DNA of 64,000 nucleotides from Corella eumyota. Taxonomy: Eukaryota > Chordata > Ascidiacea > Phlebobranchia > Corellidae. The position numbers were made by a program, and so were the translations under genes. The stretch is from contig OY720102.1 of assembly GCA_963082875.1 (NCBI GenBank), forward strand, positions 2,542,001 through 2,606,000. The letters are read 5' to 3'. The notes under the pieces are model-generated. The model worked only from the letters and a program-made list of their open reading frames with translations, ran no database searches and was not told the DNA's origin. Each line of letters starts with the position of its first letter. Within the stretch, counting starts at the first letter, position 1. Positions 14,301 through 25,675 of this stretch are shown piece after piece.

Positions 14301-16893
14301 AAGAATAAAGCAAATAAAACTACATCATTTTTTAATAAAACCCAATGACTTTCAAAATTTTTAGAAATTGTTTTACACATTTCACAATTTCATTTTTTAT
14401 TTAAATATATTGATAAACTCTTGTATCAATTTAAACTCACCAACGCTGTAGTAGAAGATAGGAACAAAGATGAATAAACAACGATACTCCATGGTACTGG
14501 GTTACCCCACATCTGGTTCATCGCTTCTGAGTATGCCACTAGGGGGCTGAAAGGACCTTTAGCATCCTTTAATGCTTCACCGATTTCAACCCCCGATGCT
14601 TGGGCTATGCAGGAAAAAAATATTTTAGAAAACAGATATTTTTTGTAATTTAAATAAAAAAAATTTTGAATTATATTTTAATATCATTTTACCAAGATAT
14701 CCGATGACTGAAAACACAGACACGGCAGATAAGATTGACAGAAGTGGAATAATGGAGATTAACACAGAAGCATCAACATGGTATTTGTTATAAAACCTGT
14801 TATAAGAACTCCATACTAGTAATCCTCCCCACGAAGTTAGAAGAGAAAAGAAAACTTGGCTGATTGCATCCTTCCAAAGCTTAAATATAAAAACAGATTT
14901 ACATAAGATTAAGTTCTGAATAACTCTAGATTTATACTACAAAGTAACAAAAGATTTTCTGGGCTTTCACCTTGTTTTTAGATTACCAGTATTATAACTT
15001 TAACTTATCAAATAGGGCTGTACAAATATATTTTACAACAATTTACCCTGTAAGATAGAAATGAGCTGACATCTTGTGGAACAAAGAGATACATAATTCC
15101 ACTGACCGAGCCAGGCAAAGTAACACATCTTACCAATAACATTACCATCACAGCAAATGGTATAGTGCTAAGTAAGTAAGCTATCTGTAAAAAGGTAAAA
15201 GTGAATTATAAAATAACACTAAAAAAATATGTAAATATGCATTAAAAAACATTTAAACATTCACAGTTGCTGAAAGATTTAAAGTAAATAAATATTGAAA
15301 TACATTGAAAGTTAAGTAAATAGACATAGTAACATTTATTTGTGTATTATAACAAAACAGGTCCTTCTCTGTTTAAAACTAACATAGCCTTAGGACAAAA
15401 CAATGTTGTTTAAAAGGTGTTATAGTAGGCATCAAAGGGTGTTTATAACAACTAACATAAATAACATATAAATTTACATGACCTGTGGGTCAAAAGACTT
15501 TAAAGTACTTTAAGTTATGCTGAAATGTTTTATAAATAAACAAGAAATAATACTTTTCTAAAATATATACCAATTCAAAAATGCTAAGAAATTTTTTGAT
15601 TTTAATAATACATAAGAAATATATACCAATTGAATAATTTAAAACTAACCTTTCCGGTAAATCTTACATGTTTTGCCATTGCCAACACAGTCAGGAGAAA
15701 TCTAAGACCAATAAATCCAAGTAGAACAGCAACAGTTGGAATCAGTAAAGTTGAATCTTCACCAAATAAAACCTGGTCAATGTTAGAGTAATACGAACAC
15801 AAGGCATCATTTTTCATTAGATTATTTCTAGAATGTAAACAACAAAAACAATGTTTAAATTAAGCCAAAAACCTTTCATAAAATGTTTGACATTTAGTCA
15901 AATAAATAACATGTACAAGTTTCAGTAAAATTTTGTAACAATAATTTTAAAACTTACGTCCAATATTCAATAGTTGGAGAAGTTTGTGTCCCGTCAGAAG
16001 TGTAATTACAGGTTGTTTTCGGCACAAACTGACCATCGACTTTTATACCATAACTACCATCTTGATATAGTAAATCCGACGACATAACTACACAGTCAGC
16101 TCCTGAAAAATTGTCTTAATAAGTATATATACATACCATAAAAAATTATAAAAGTAGTGTTGATACAACAGCTATACAAACTTTAAAGTAATAAAGCATA
16201 ATGTGGACCACATTAATTTTAATTATATTAACAATTTTTTTAGCTTACTTAATTCAACTTGGCAGTTTTCTGTGTTCCAAACATTACCACATGTACTGAA
16301 GGGTAATGGGGTGGAAAATGATGTGGCCAAGTAGAGGAGAATGTTGTATGATACAACTCCAAAGTAAATAAGAAGAGTGCATGATAGGAACAACATACAA
16401 ACGCCAACACCTAGCAAAAGTTTAAAAAATTTACAAAAAGGGTTTAACTATATAAAAAAGCATACAAAAATTTTTACATTTTCTTAAGTTGTTGATAGGT
16501 ATAATTAAGAATTAGATTAAAAAGTATGAGAATTTTACCTTGCATTGCTGGCACTATCTTAAAAGCTTGCAAGGGAGCCAAATTACTGTACTGCCCCCAT
16601 GCCATTTCGAGAAACAGAAGTGGTATTCCAACCAGGACATAAAGTATAAGAAAAGCATACAAAAACGGCGCTGCAAAATCAAACATAAAATAAGTTACTA
16701 TTTTCTTAACAAATCATGTTTTATATGAATAAATATCATCAACTGACTTACCTCCATTATTCTCATATGCCAAATAAGGAAATCTCCAAAACGTGCACAA
16801 CCCAATAAGAAAACTAAACAAACTTAGATGATATTCCAATTTATTCGGCCATGTTGTTCTTTCCAAACCAAGTCCTCCTCCGTAAGACGACAT
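11394..16893 (-). CDS. SLC6-type sodium-coupled neurotransmitter/amino-acid transporter, divergent
   Basis: Thirteen exons give a complete protein of about 648 aa: 16893-16752, 16670-16539, 16410-16249, 16102-15958, 15827-15650, 15184-15047, 14879-14693, 14604-14441, 13551-13411, 12847-12745, 12475-12369, 12196-12008, 11552-11394. The fold is clear: WRFPYL in membrane segment 1, GIPLLFLEMAWGQ in segment 2, a Cys-paired extracellular loop with an NYT glycosylation site, TLPGSVSGI, KDAISQVFFSL in segment 6 and a soluble C-terminal tail ending VTSV. Several ion-site positions differ from the family norm. The usual GLGN before VWRFPYL is GLCT, and the LG-DS stretch of segment 8 reads SSTTALFPTLE. 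Substrate is unknown and could differ from classical amine or amino-acid cargo. The start is the only Met before segment 1. Confidence 0.87.
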
Positions 16894-17754
16894 TATTTAT
16901 TAAATTATAAAAAACACTATGTTACAAAGATAAATTCCAAAAAAATAAACATATATTTAATGTCTAAATAATATTTTTTTAGACTGTTAAGTATTTTTTA
17001 ACAGAAAATAAACCGCCAAACCATGTCTGACGACACCAAAAAAATAACAACGTGTGTCAAAATTATGTTGCAAAATTTTGACACTTAAAATATTTTTAAA
17101 TTGGTATTTGGCTTATTTTGTCACATTTAAAAAAAAAATAACTTGATTAATTAAAGCAATTCATGTTTGCCAAAAAAGAAACAAAAAGAATGTGATTAAT
17201 CATTTAATGCAAAGTATAAAGTTGTAGTTTCGCTTATGCTGTTTACTTATAAACATTATTTGATTGAGCCTTTTTATGAATCAAATTTTATCACACTTGT
17301 CATCGGCTTTTGGTTATAAACTATGATTTACATGCACGTTAATCACTGAATATTTAAAGTAACAGCTATAACCTACCCTTACCAATAATACAAAATAAAT
17401 AATGAAGCTACATGCTTACGTAGTGTTATAAATTACGCGTATTAAGTTGTTGTTAATCTAAATCATGAAATATTTACACACTTATTGGAATTGTTAATCA
17501 CGCTTAAGATGGAAAACAAGTGATAAATTTTTATTAAATACATTTATCACAACCGGTTTTAAAGTCAAAAAGTGACTAAAGCCTATAGTATTAATCAAAA
17601 ATGCAGTTAAGTTTAAATCACATCGGCAATATAGAAAAATGCATAAAAAATACAGCAAAATAATACGTAACTCTCCCTATAAAAGATGGGGTATTTGGAC
17701 TACAAGCAAAGGGTTTAAAGGTGAAACTAAAGACGCTTCTATACAAGGTTGAAA
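16894..17754. other. Divergent intergenic region
   Basis: Lies between the SLC6 gene on the minus strand and the 179-aa gene on the plus strand, so it should carry both promoters. Apart from the TATA box listed separately I see only AT-rich sequence. Confidence 0.5.
17678..17685 (+). promoter_or_regulatory. TATA box of the 179-aa gene
   Basis: TATAAAAG preceded by a C/T-rich stretch, 70 bases before the ATG at 17755. The spacing suits a short 5' leader beginning around 17705-17715. A clear TATA box is uncommon among the housekeeping genes in this window and suggests regulated expression (inference). Confidence 0.6.
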
Positions 17755-18294
17755 ATGGAAATCCAATCCATCAAATTAGTTGAAATTGAAAGTAATAAAT
17801 GCTGTGTTCCAAGAACTGTTAAAAATGGTGCCCGTATGCAGCTGATTTCTCCTCATAATTGCGAAGCATGGACGGCACATCAAGTAGGGTTCAGTTACTG
17901 TTTTAGTATCAAAAATAAAAGCTCTACATTTTCAATGACGGTTAATAAAAGAAATCAGGTAGTTCTTCAGGATTCTAGCCGTGTTGTTAAAGGCAACGAT
18001 GTGTTTCAAGCACTTTCACCGTATGGAGAAGATGTGAAAGAAATTATTGGGAATCGAGTGTTATTGAACACTAAAACAAGATTATATCTCGGGTACCACT
18101 ACAAAAAAGGAATTATAATTTTGGTAAGTAGAAAAGATGCGGCAATATGGAACCTTGAACAACCATTGGGTAATATTTCAAGCAAACTTATTGAAGTGGA
18201 AGAAAAAACCTTGAAACGGAAATCGGCAAGAATCAATAAGTTACCATTGAAGCATTCGAAGCTGGAGAACCAAATCAACAACGACGATAATTAA
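17755..18294 (+). CDS. Unrecognised single-exon 179-aa protein, possibly beta-trefoil
   Basis: Open frame with a TATA box upstream and an AATAAA signal near 18610, so it looks like a complete intron-free gene. There is no signal peptide and no membrane segment. The central 100 residues are rich in beta-branched and aromatic positions, with recurring strands such as SYCFSIKNKS, STFSMTVNK, QVVLQDSS, TRLYLGYHYKKG and AAIWNLE. This cadence is reminiscent of beta-trefoil proteins (interleukin-1, FGF, fascin types), but I see no diagnostic motif and do not assign a family. The last 30 residues are basic (KRKSARINK) and could be a nuclear-localisation or nucleic-acid-binding tail. The ATG at 17755 is the first in frame. 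Function unknown. Confidence 0.7.
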   Translation: MEIQSIKLVEIESNKCCVPRTVKNGARMQLISPHNCEAWTAHQVGFSYCFSIKNKSSTFSMTVNKRNQVVLQDSSRVVKGNDVFQALSPYGEDVKEIIGNRVLLNTKTRLYLGYHYKKGIIILVSRKDAAIWNLEQPLGNISSKLIEVEEKTLKRKSARINKLPLKHSKLENQINNDDN

Positions 18295-19093
18295 ACTTAG
18301 ACTGATTTTGTTACAAAAATGTACCCTACCAGATTATAGGTTTAAATCCCATAGCGCGCTTGTGTAAAGTGTAAACGTTACTAATAAGCTGAAACCATAA
18401 ACCAATTTGTATAACCATTTAATATTAATTTGTTTACAGCATTCTAAACTGGCGACTACTTATATCTTGAGCCCGGTAACGAAAATTAACATGTGAAATT
18501 ATCGCATTCAACATACTACATATCTATCTATATATTGTTCTATTGTATTACTACAGCTATTAACTGATTTAAGCGCAGCGGTTTTATGTACTTTTAAATA
18601 ATTTTTTTTTAATAAAATACTAGTTTGTAAAGTGCTTTATTTGTACAGTGTATAAATTTATAGATAACAGAAAATAAAACAATTTTTAGAAATTTAATCG
18701 TGCTAGTACGCTTATACTAAATCCTTTTTTGGCACAGTAAAAAAAAAATTGCATACGAAATAATTTTATGAAAATTTGTGCTTCAAGATAGTATCAGTAT
18801 ATTTGTAGTAAATGTTTATTATTAAATATAAGGTATAAAAACGTAGGATTTAGTAGTCTATTTAACTATACGCTAGTCTATTTATTTATCTATAAATAAA
18901 ACTAAAACTTATCATGGATAATAACACAGTAACATACAACAATTAAAATATCACTAATATTAATTTAAAATTTAATTTTAAACAGTGATTAATTAATACT
19001 GAAAATTATTGGAAAAATTAATACTGAAGATTAGAACAGTTACAATTAAAAAGTAATATAAATTCATACCTTTTTAGAGTTGGAAAAATAAAT
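18295..19093. other. Convergent intergenic region, no gene seen
   Basis: Space between the 3' ends of the 179-aa gene and the coiled-coil gene. It contains an AATAAA near 18610 for the plus-strand gene and AT-rich sequence. No further exon or repeat recognised. Confidence 0.5.
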
Positions 19094-22000
19094 TTAGTTT
19101 TCACCAATGCCTTTGATAAAACTACTTGATCTCAGTAACTAAAAAAAAGGATTTATAAAAATATTTCTACTATAGATAATTTTAAATTTTAACATTAAGA
19201 AAAAAATTAGAAAAAAAAAACTAATGTGAATAAGGAAGAAAAATTGGTTAGTAAATTAAAAAGATATTTAAAGTGAAGTTTTAGTATTAAAATGGTAACA
19301 CTTACATCATTTTCCACTCTTAATTGCTTCACTCTTCCTTGTAAATGACATAAAAGTTGTACAGTGCTTGTATCATTACTTGCTTTTGCTGAATATGGAA
19401 GGGTGGGGGTACTACTTGCAATAGGATATACCTGCAATGAATCATATCAGAGTTTAACGTACCATAGTGGATATACCAAAGCAGTTTGTGTAGAGTTTAA
19501 AAAGTATATTTCATTGGCAATCAAAATACAGTTTTAAAGTTAGTATAAGGCTTAATGATCTACATACATAAATAAACTTGTATAATGTTTTTAAGAAAAA
19601 TTACCTTTAACATATCTCCATCGCTGCTTTCAATATTGCTTTTTAAAGACAGTTTCCTTAAAAGGAGAGTTTAAAAAATATAATATTATTATAGAACTCA
19701 AAAAAATATATAAACCAAAAACTGTAAACAAATAAATAAGCTCTACTTTTTTTCTTCCAAAGACAGACTATGAGACAACTGAACCTTTTAAGTGGATCAT
19801 TACTTGTAACTTGATATGAATACAAGGTCATTAAGACATTAAAGTTGACCTAAAATTTACCTTTCCACTTGTAGTTGAAGTTCTTGCTGAAACTTCTCAG
19901 CAAGTCTGTGAGCTGTCAAGTCTTTCCATTGGTTCATATTTACTTCCAAGTTGTGAAGTTGAGAATCCTTAAAACTTAGTTTTTCCCTGCAAATATATAA
20001 AGTACAGTGATAACATCAAAAATTTGTTAATGCTTTAATAATTTAACAAAAATAAAATGTAACCTTTGCTTAACAACGACACATTTTTATTAAAAAAAAC
20101 AAAAGCTATTACTATTACGCTTTTTTTAAATGCCTTTTTAAAACTTAACTATATTCAAGAAAGAAATTTAAAAACCTAATCACCTTAACTGTTTCAATTC
20201 ATCATCACTTTCATCTTTGCCATTTTTTAAAGTGATCTGATTGGTTTGTTTCTGTCGAGTTTCCCGTCTCAGTTGAGCAACTTCACATATTAGTTCATTC
20301 ACCGACCTACAAACTAATTCCACGATGTCTTGGAGTTGTGACAACGCTTTTTTACTGGGGATTGGAAGACTAAAAAGCAGATTAATTATATTAAAAAAAC
20401 AAAACTAAAAAATTAGACACAGTACAAAAACATATTTCAATTTTAACCAGATTTTTATCGTAAAATAGATAGATTAACTTATTAAATAAATTTGTAATTA
20501 GCTTTTATATATTATGTAGACAAAAAAACAACTTACTTTTTGTTGAAATGAAAGGGATTTCGTGACCTTGTAGACAACAACTTCATGTTGTGATGTAACA
20601 ATGCCAGTTTATGACATTCCTCCATCATACATTGCGACAAGTTCTCATCTTTATGTTGAGATTCCTTTTCAAAATCTTTCAACTAAAAACATGAAAAAAT
20701 TTTGTTGTAAAATATTTTTAATATAAGCAAAATTAGGCCATTTAAGATACAATGATTTTGGTTTGATTTTTTTTGAAAGGGTTTAAATTTATTGTGTTCA
20801 AGTGCTATTAAGTGGTGTTTTAATTGAATAAAATGTTGTGCAAAATGTATAAGTGGACTTCATATAACTTATGTGAGTTTTACATTCCAGATTTGTAAAG
20901 GCCACCATACAATACAAAACTATAAATAAACAAAACTAAAGACCTGAATAGAAATACTTCATTGGATTCTTTGAAATTTAAACCCTATCAATTACTCCAC
21001 AAACTCAAATACAAAATGACAAGGTAATAATAAAATAAAATCGATTTAATAACTAAATATCTGTAATGTATTTTTCCCATTATAGAATAGGCAAAGTATA
21101 TTTACAATGTTAAATAATTGTGATTTAAAATACATATAAAATAATTTAAAAATTGATTAGAATACTCTTACCCTTGTTATAGCATCTGCAACATCCATTT
21201 GCAGTGATTCTACTTTTCTTTTGTTTTCACCGTTTTCATTTTGTAATTTCTTTTCACATTCCAGATATTTCTCTTTTATATCTGCCTCTAATCGAAAATT
21301 CTAACAAAAAAGAAATAGGATCATCGTTAATTATTATATTCCATTACATATAGCAAAACTAATATAATGTTTAACTCTATATAAATATACCCAAAATTAA
21401 AATTTCTTACTTTTGCTGACAAAGACGATATTTCTGATCGCATTGCCTCCATTTTTTTCTCTGCAGCTATTTTCTCCTTCCTGATAAGAGCATTGTGAGC
21501 ATTTTGTTCTTCTTTCATTTCCAACTCCTTGCTCAGACCTATTTCCTTATATTTTTGGCAGTGCTTAAAAAACGAAAATAAAATTTTAAAAACTGTTAAA
21601 TTTTTTGCAAATATAAAAACATGAAAAATCAAACTCTGTTTAATAAAATCTAGATACCTTAGTCAGTTCTGCAACTTGGTCATTTAAAATCCTCTCCCTT
21701 TCACCCAATCTTTTTACTTCAAATTTATTCTCAGCATTTAATTTGTCGTTTTCACTTTGAAGATCGTCTAGTTTTTGTTGAAAATTAAACACCAAAGTTT
21801 CGTGTTTGTGTTTAAGTTGTTGGTTGTTACGTTCAAGCGTAATGTTGTCCTTTTTTAAAGCACCGAAGTCGTGTTGTAATGCACCAAAGTCATTCTGAAG
21901 TGCATCATTTGAGGATTTTACCTATAATAAAATTAATAGTAGTTACATACTGATTCAGTGACCAAAAAGTTTTCATTTGCGATAGTAATATGATCTGAAT

Positions 22001-24973
22001 AAAGCCAGTATTTTAACAGAAGTGTTTTATACGACACCACACATGAGGTCATGGGTTCAATCCCCACTGCTTACATGCTGTAGCGCTCTTGAGGAAGGCG
22101 CTATAAACGGTATGAACTCCTGCTGTGCCAGCACTCAATCAGCAGTACAATTATTGGGCAATTATAATCTATAATATCCCAAACTGCCACAGGCAACTCA
22201 AGACTTTTCCACATCGGGGATAAAGATATATACAAAAAAAAATGTTAGTAAGAACAAATGAAGTCATAAAAATGATTTGATAGAAATTAAATAAAATCAT
22301 AGAAACCTTTGTGTTGGATTGCAAAATATCCTCTTCATGTGATTTTACTTTCAAATTTAATTTCTCTATTTCATTTTGTTGGCTAAAATATAAATAGAAA
22401 TAAATATTTTTAAGTTCAACCAGATCATTTATATGAAAAAATATATTATTAATTTAAAACTTGTTTTTACCTTTCACAGATATCAGTAAATTTTTTCAGC
22501 TGCGTGTCTCTGTCATTCAGTTGATTTTGTAAAGTTTTTATTAAAGTTTCATCTTCTAAACTTTTACTTGAATTCCTTGTTTCAGGAACAGTCTACAAAT
22601 AGGTAATGTTAAACAAAAGATACTTAAACTATTACAAAACCTGGTTAAAATAGAAAAATCCAATTGTAGGCAAGGAAAAATAATTACTGAAGCTGGTTTT
22701 GATTGTTTCATCTCTTCAATAATTCGATCTTTTTCAGCTATTTGTTCCTCATAACAATGAATACTTTCTTCAAATTTCTAATACAACAAAAAAATTTATT
22801 TAAAATGTAGGCTTCCTCTTTTAAAAACAATATTAAAAGTTTGACATTTTTTATACCTCTTGTAAATCTTCTATTTTTTCTCTCGTTCTTTTTTTGTCCT
22901 GAAAAAGTTGAGCCTTAGCAGTATGAAGAGCTCTCTCCAGCTCTTTTCTCTCTTCTATTGTAGTCCTGGATGCTTCTCCTTTCCGTATCCAGCTTTTTAA
23001 TTCGTCTCTTTCAAGTGTGATTTGTGTTAGCTAAAAAAATTTATATTATGCATCATGAGTAAATTAAGTTCATCCTCATATTTATTGAGAAAATATACAC
23101 AAAAATTTAAACATTTTTAAAAAAAATTAAACATTTTTGTAAATGTTTATTATTTAGGTTACACATTTGTACTATACCTCATGCTCACAGTTGCAACTGC
23201 ATGTGCTTGTATTTTCTAAACTATTTTCTGGTTCAATTTCTTTAGGTTTTTCTTGAAATGTTACAGATTTCTGAACACTTTTTGCTTCCATACTAAAAAC
23301 AAACACAGCATAGATTACTCTTAGTTTAAGGTTATATACCAAGTATGTGAAAAAATATATAATCCAAGTATGTGAAAAAATATATATGATTTTACAGAAT
23401 ATATATTTATAATTGTCAAAATTTAACAAAAAAAACTATTTACCTTGGTGGGATGTAAGAAGGAGTAAAACTTTCTACTTTTAGTACTTCAGAATTACTA
23501 CCACTTTGTGTTAAAGTTTCTTGTTTTTCCATTTCCTTCGGCTCTTCCTCGAAATTCTAATAAAAATACTTGTGTAAAAACTATTAGCACAATTTTAATA
23601 TTTTGACATCCAACCTTAGAGTTTTTTCGCTGAATTTTTTTGATTTTAAAACCTAATGACATTTTAAATCCAATTAAACAACACAACAACAGTTAAAACA
23701 TAATACCTATTTGCTAAATTTTATAGATCCAAAGCATTTTAAAACTGCCCACAATATGTTTACATAACATTCTGTAAGTATGAAAACTATACACAACACA
23801 TGATATTATACACATATTTTAACATATAGAAAACCATAGCATAACTTTAGTTCCATTGTTTTATATCAAATATACAGTATATCAGATTACAATTATCTAT
23901 TATTAGTTCCCATTTTAGAACAAAACAGAAAATACCAAAATGAAATTCTTTCATGTTGTAAGATTGATAACATAATTTTGCAAAAGATATACAATCTGAA
24001 TTAATTGTAATTAAATATTTTACACAAGTTTAATTACTTAACACTTATATCTCTTATTTTATATAAACTAAGCATTTTATTTATACAAGCAATACTATAT
24101 TCACACAAACTTTAATTGCAATAATACTTGGTACTTACATCTTTCAAAAGTCTTCTTAAAATGTTAATGTCAGCATCATAAGCTTGATGCAAGCTTCCAT
24201 TTGACATTTTTGATGCTTTTTGTTCAGAAGATAATTGCAGATTATTTTCATTTTTTGGTTCTAAAAATTTGCAATGACAATAAAAAAATTCAGAAAATTT
24301 AATTTAAATTGTGAATAAAAAATGTTAATTAGCCGGGAAAATTATTATTTTTTTTTTTTTTGTATATATCTTTATCCTCGATGTGGGAAAGTCGAATGCG
24401 CGACTTAAACATAGAGTAACACAAGTTACTCCGACCCAGTCTCGAGTTGCCTGTGGCAGTTTGGAATATTATAAAGACTATAATTGCCCGGTAATTATGC
24501 TGCTAATTAAGTGCTGGCTCAGCAGGAGTTCATACCGTTTATAGCGCCTTACTCAAGGGCGCTACAGCTTGAGATCAGTGGGGATTGAACCCACGACATC
24601 ATGGTAGTGTAGCAAGAGTTCTTATCACTACACCACGCTGCCGGTTCCTACACCACGCTGCCGGTTCAAAAATATCAACGTATTAACTTACCATAATTTA
24701 AAGTTGTTTCAATGTAGTCCTTCTTGTTTGATAAGTTAGATTTATTTAAAATTGAACCAGAATCATCATTAACATCAAGTTTGCTAAAGTAATTTAACGA
24801 GAAAAAAATTAAAAACAAATGTTACGATCGAAATACAAAGCTATAAATTTGTCAGCCCAAATAAAAAAAACTTACCAAACTGCATAATTAGAAGCTCTTT
24901 GTTTCACTTCATTTAATAATTGAGCATCTATATCGTCAAGAATTCGATCAGTAGGATCCAAATTCCTTTCCAT
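19094..24973 (-). CDS. Coiled-coil protein, 742 aa
   Basis: Eighteen small exons in consistent phase: 24973-24876, 24783-24692, 24260-24139, 23556-23444, 23292-23178, 23030-22857, 22777-22688, 22592-22471, 22382-22307, 21921-21658, 21563-21411, 21300-21172, 20682-20537, 20369-20184, 19986-19861, 19656-19605, 19431-19306, 19138-19094. The first 200 residues are mostly disordered and include a Cys cluster TCSCNCEHE. From about residue 185 to 560 the sequence is nearly continuous heptad-rich coiled coil with Glu/Lys runs and the repeated phrase ALQNDFGALQHDFGALKKD. A conserved-looking segment RSRNPFHFNKKLPIPSKK follows, then a shorter coiled coil. Length and composition resemble centrosomal or ciliary scaffold proteins, but I cannot name an orthologue. 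Two SINE copies sit in its introns without touching exons. Confidence 0.8.
22010..22243 (+). repeat. tRNA-derived SINE, copy 1 (degraded 5' end)
   Basis: Shares its body with the copies at 24346 and 43801. It has a Pol III box B (GGGTTCAATCCC at about 22052-22063), the block GGCGCTATAAACGGTATGAACTCC, the block ATATCCCAAACTGCCACAGGC, and a TATATACAAAA tail. The box A half is poorly preserved. It lies in an intron of the coiled-coil gene, opposite in orientation to the gene. Confidence 0.85.
24346..24667 (-). repeat. tRNA-derived SINE, copy 2 (longest)
   Basis: Near full-length copy on the minus strand, starting GAACCGGCAGCGTGGTGTAG and ending in an A-rich tail that appears as the T run at 24346-24361. 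Box A (TGGTGTAGTGATAAG) and box B (GGGTTCAATCCC) are both present, marking a tRNA-like head. The first 20 bases of the element are duplicated head-to-tail at 24628-24647 and 24648-24667. It lies in an intron of the coiled-coil gene, in the same orientation as the gene. Confidence 0.9.
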
Positions 24974-25436
24974 ATTTAAATAAATCCCAAAAATGTAGAC
25001 GCTAATAAATTTTAACGACGTTTACAAAACGAAAACATCGTAAAAGGGTAGACACTTTTACCTATTCCAAAAATGTAAAAGCGTATGTTATTGCCATAGA
25101 GAAGTAGGCAACAGATTTCTATGATAAAGTAAAAACTTTTGGTTTGAATAAAAATGCATAAATTGTAAAATAAGACAATTGATGTACATAAATAAGTTTA
25201 AAAAAATACAAACTACATAGTTTATTTATGAAATTATTCAAGTATAGTTAAGTATTAATATGTAAAAGTTATATTTTTTAGAATCGTACTTCGCCTGGCG
25301 TTTTTTAAATTGTAAACTTTTATAAGTATAACAAGAATTATAACTTAACAACAACAAAATTAACCAAATACTTGATTTAAAATAAAACATTGAAGTTATC
25401 AAGAATAATTTTTCCAGTTTATCCCCGTGTAGTTTC

Positions 25437-25442
25437 CACGTG
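25437..25442. promoter_or_regulatory. E-box CACGTG, distal
   Basis: Perfect palindromic E-box about 235 bases upstream of the NOP56 start codon; the first of a pair spaced exactly 60 bases. CACGTG is the binding site of Myc/Max and related bHLH-ZIP factors, and NOP56 is a classical Myc-responsive ribosome-biogenesis gene in vertebrates. Confidence 0.5.
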
Positions 25443-25496
25443 GGGGCTGATAAATATAACAAGCAAGGCTTGCCATTACGCTTCGTATCAAGTTAG

Positions 25497-25502
25497 CACG
25501 TG
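25497..25502. promoter_or_regulatory. E-box CACGTG, proximal
   Basis: Second perfect E-box, about 175 bases upstream of the NOP56 ATG, in phase with the first (60 bases apart). It supports bHLH-ZIP control of NOP56; binding itself is inference. Confidence 0.5.
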
Positions 25503-25675
25503 GTAATTAGCATAATTTCCTGCCTAAAAAGTTTATAAATAGATAGAAGCGCTGCGTTGTTACCTAATATAATTGCCCATTTAAATACATTGTTTTCTTA
25601 TAATCAGTTTAAAACTTTTTAAATATTCAAATAACTTTTTAGTGTTACGGATTTGCAGAAAATAGTGATAAAAAC

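Larger units (their letters stand above)
24974..25675. promoter_or_regulatory. Divergent promoter region, coiled-coil gene and NOP56
   Basis: Seven hundred bases between two divergent start codons. Two perfect CACGTG E-boxes lie on the NOP56 side, and a TATAAAT-like element sits near 25534. No coding exon is seen; the short minus-strand open frame at 25238-25462 has no supporting features. Confidence 0.5.

Noticed and set aside
25238-25462. 74-aa minus-strand frame between the coiled-coil gene and NOP56
   Set aside because: No recognised motif, signal peptide or splice context; composition is that of the spacer and it overlaps an E-box.
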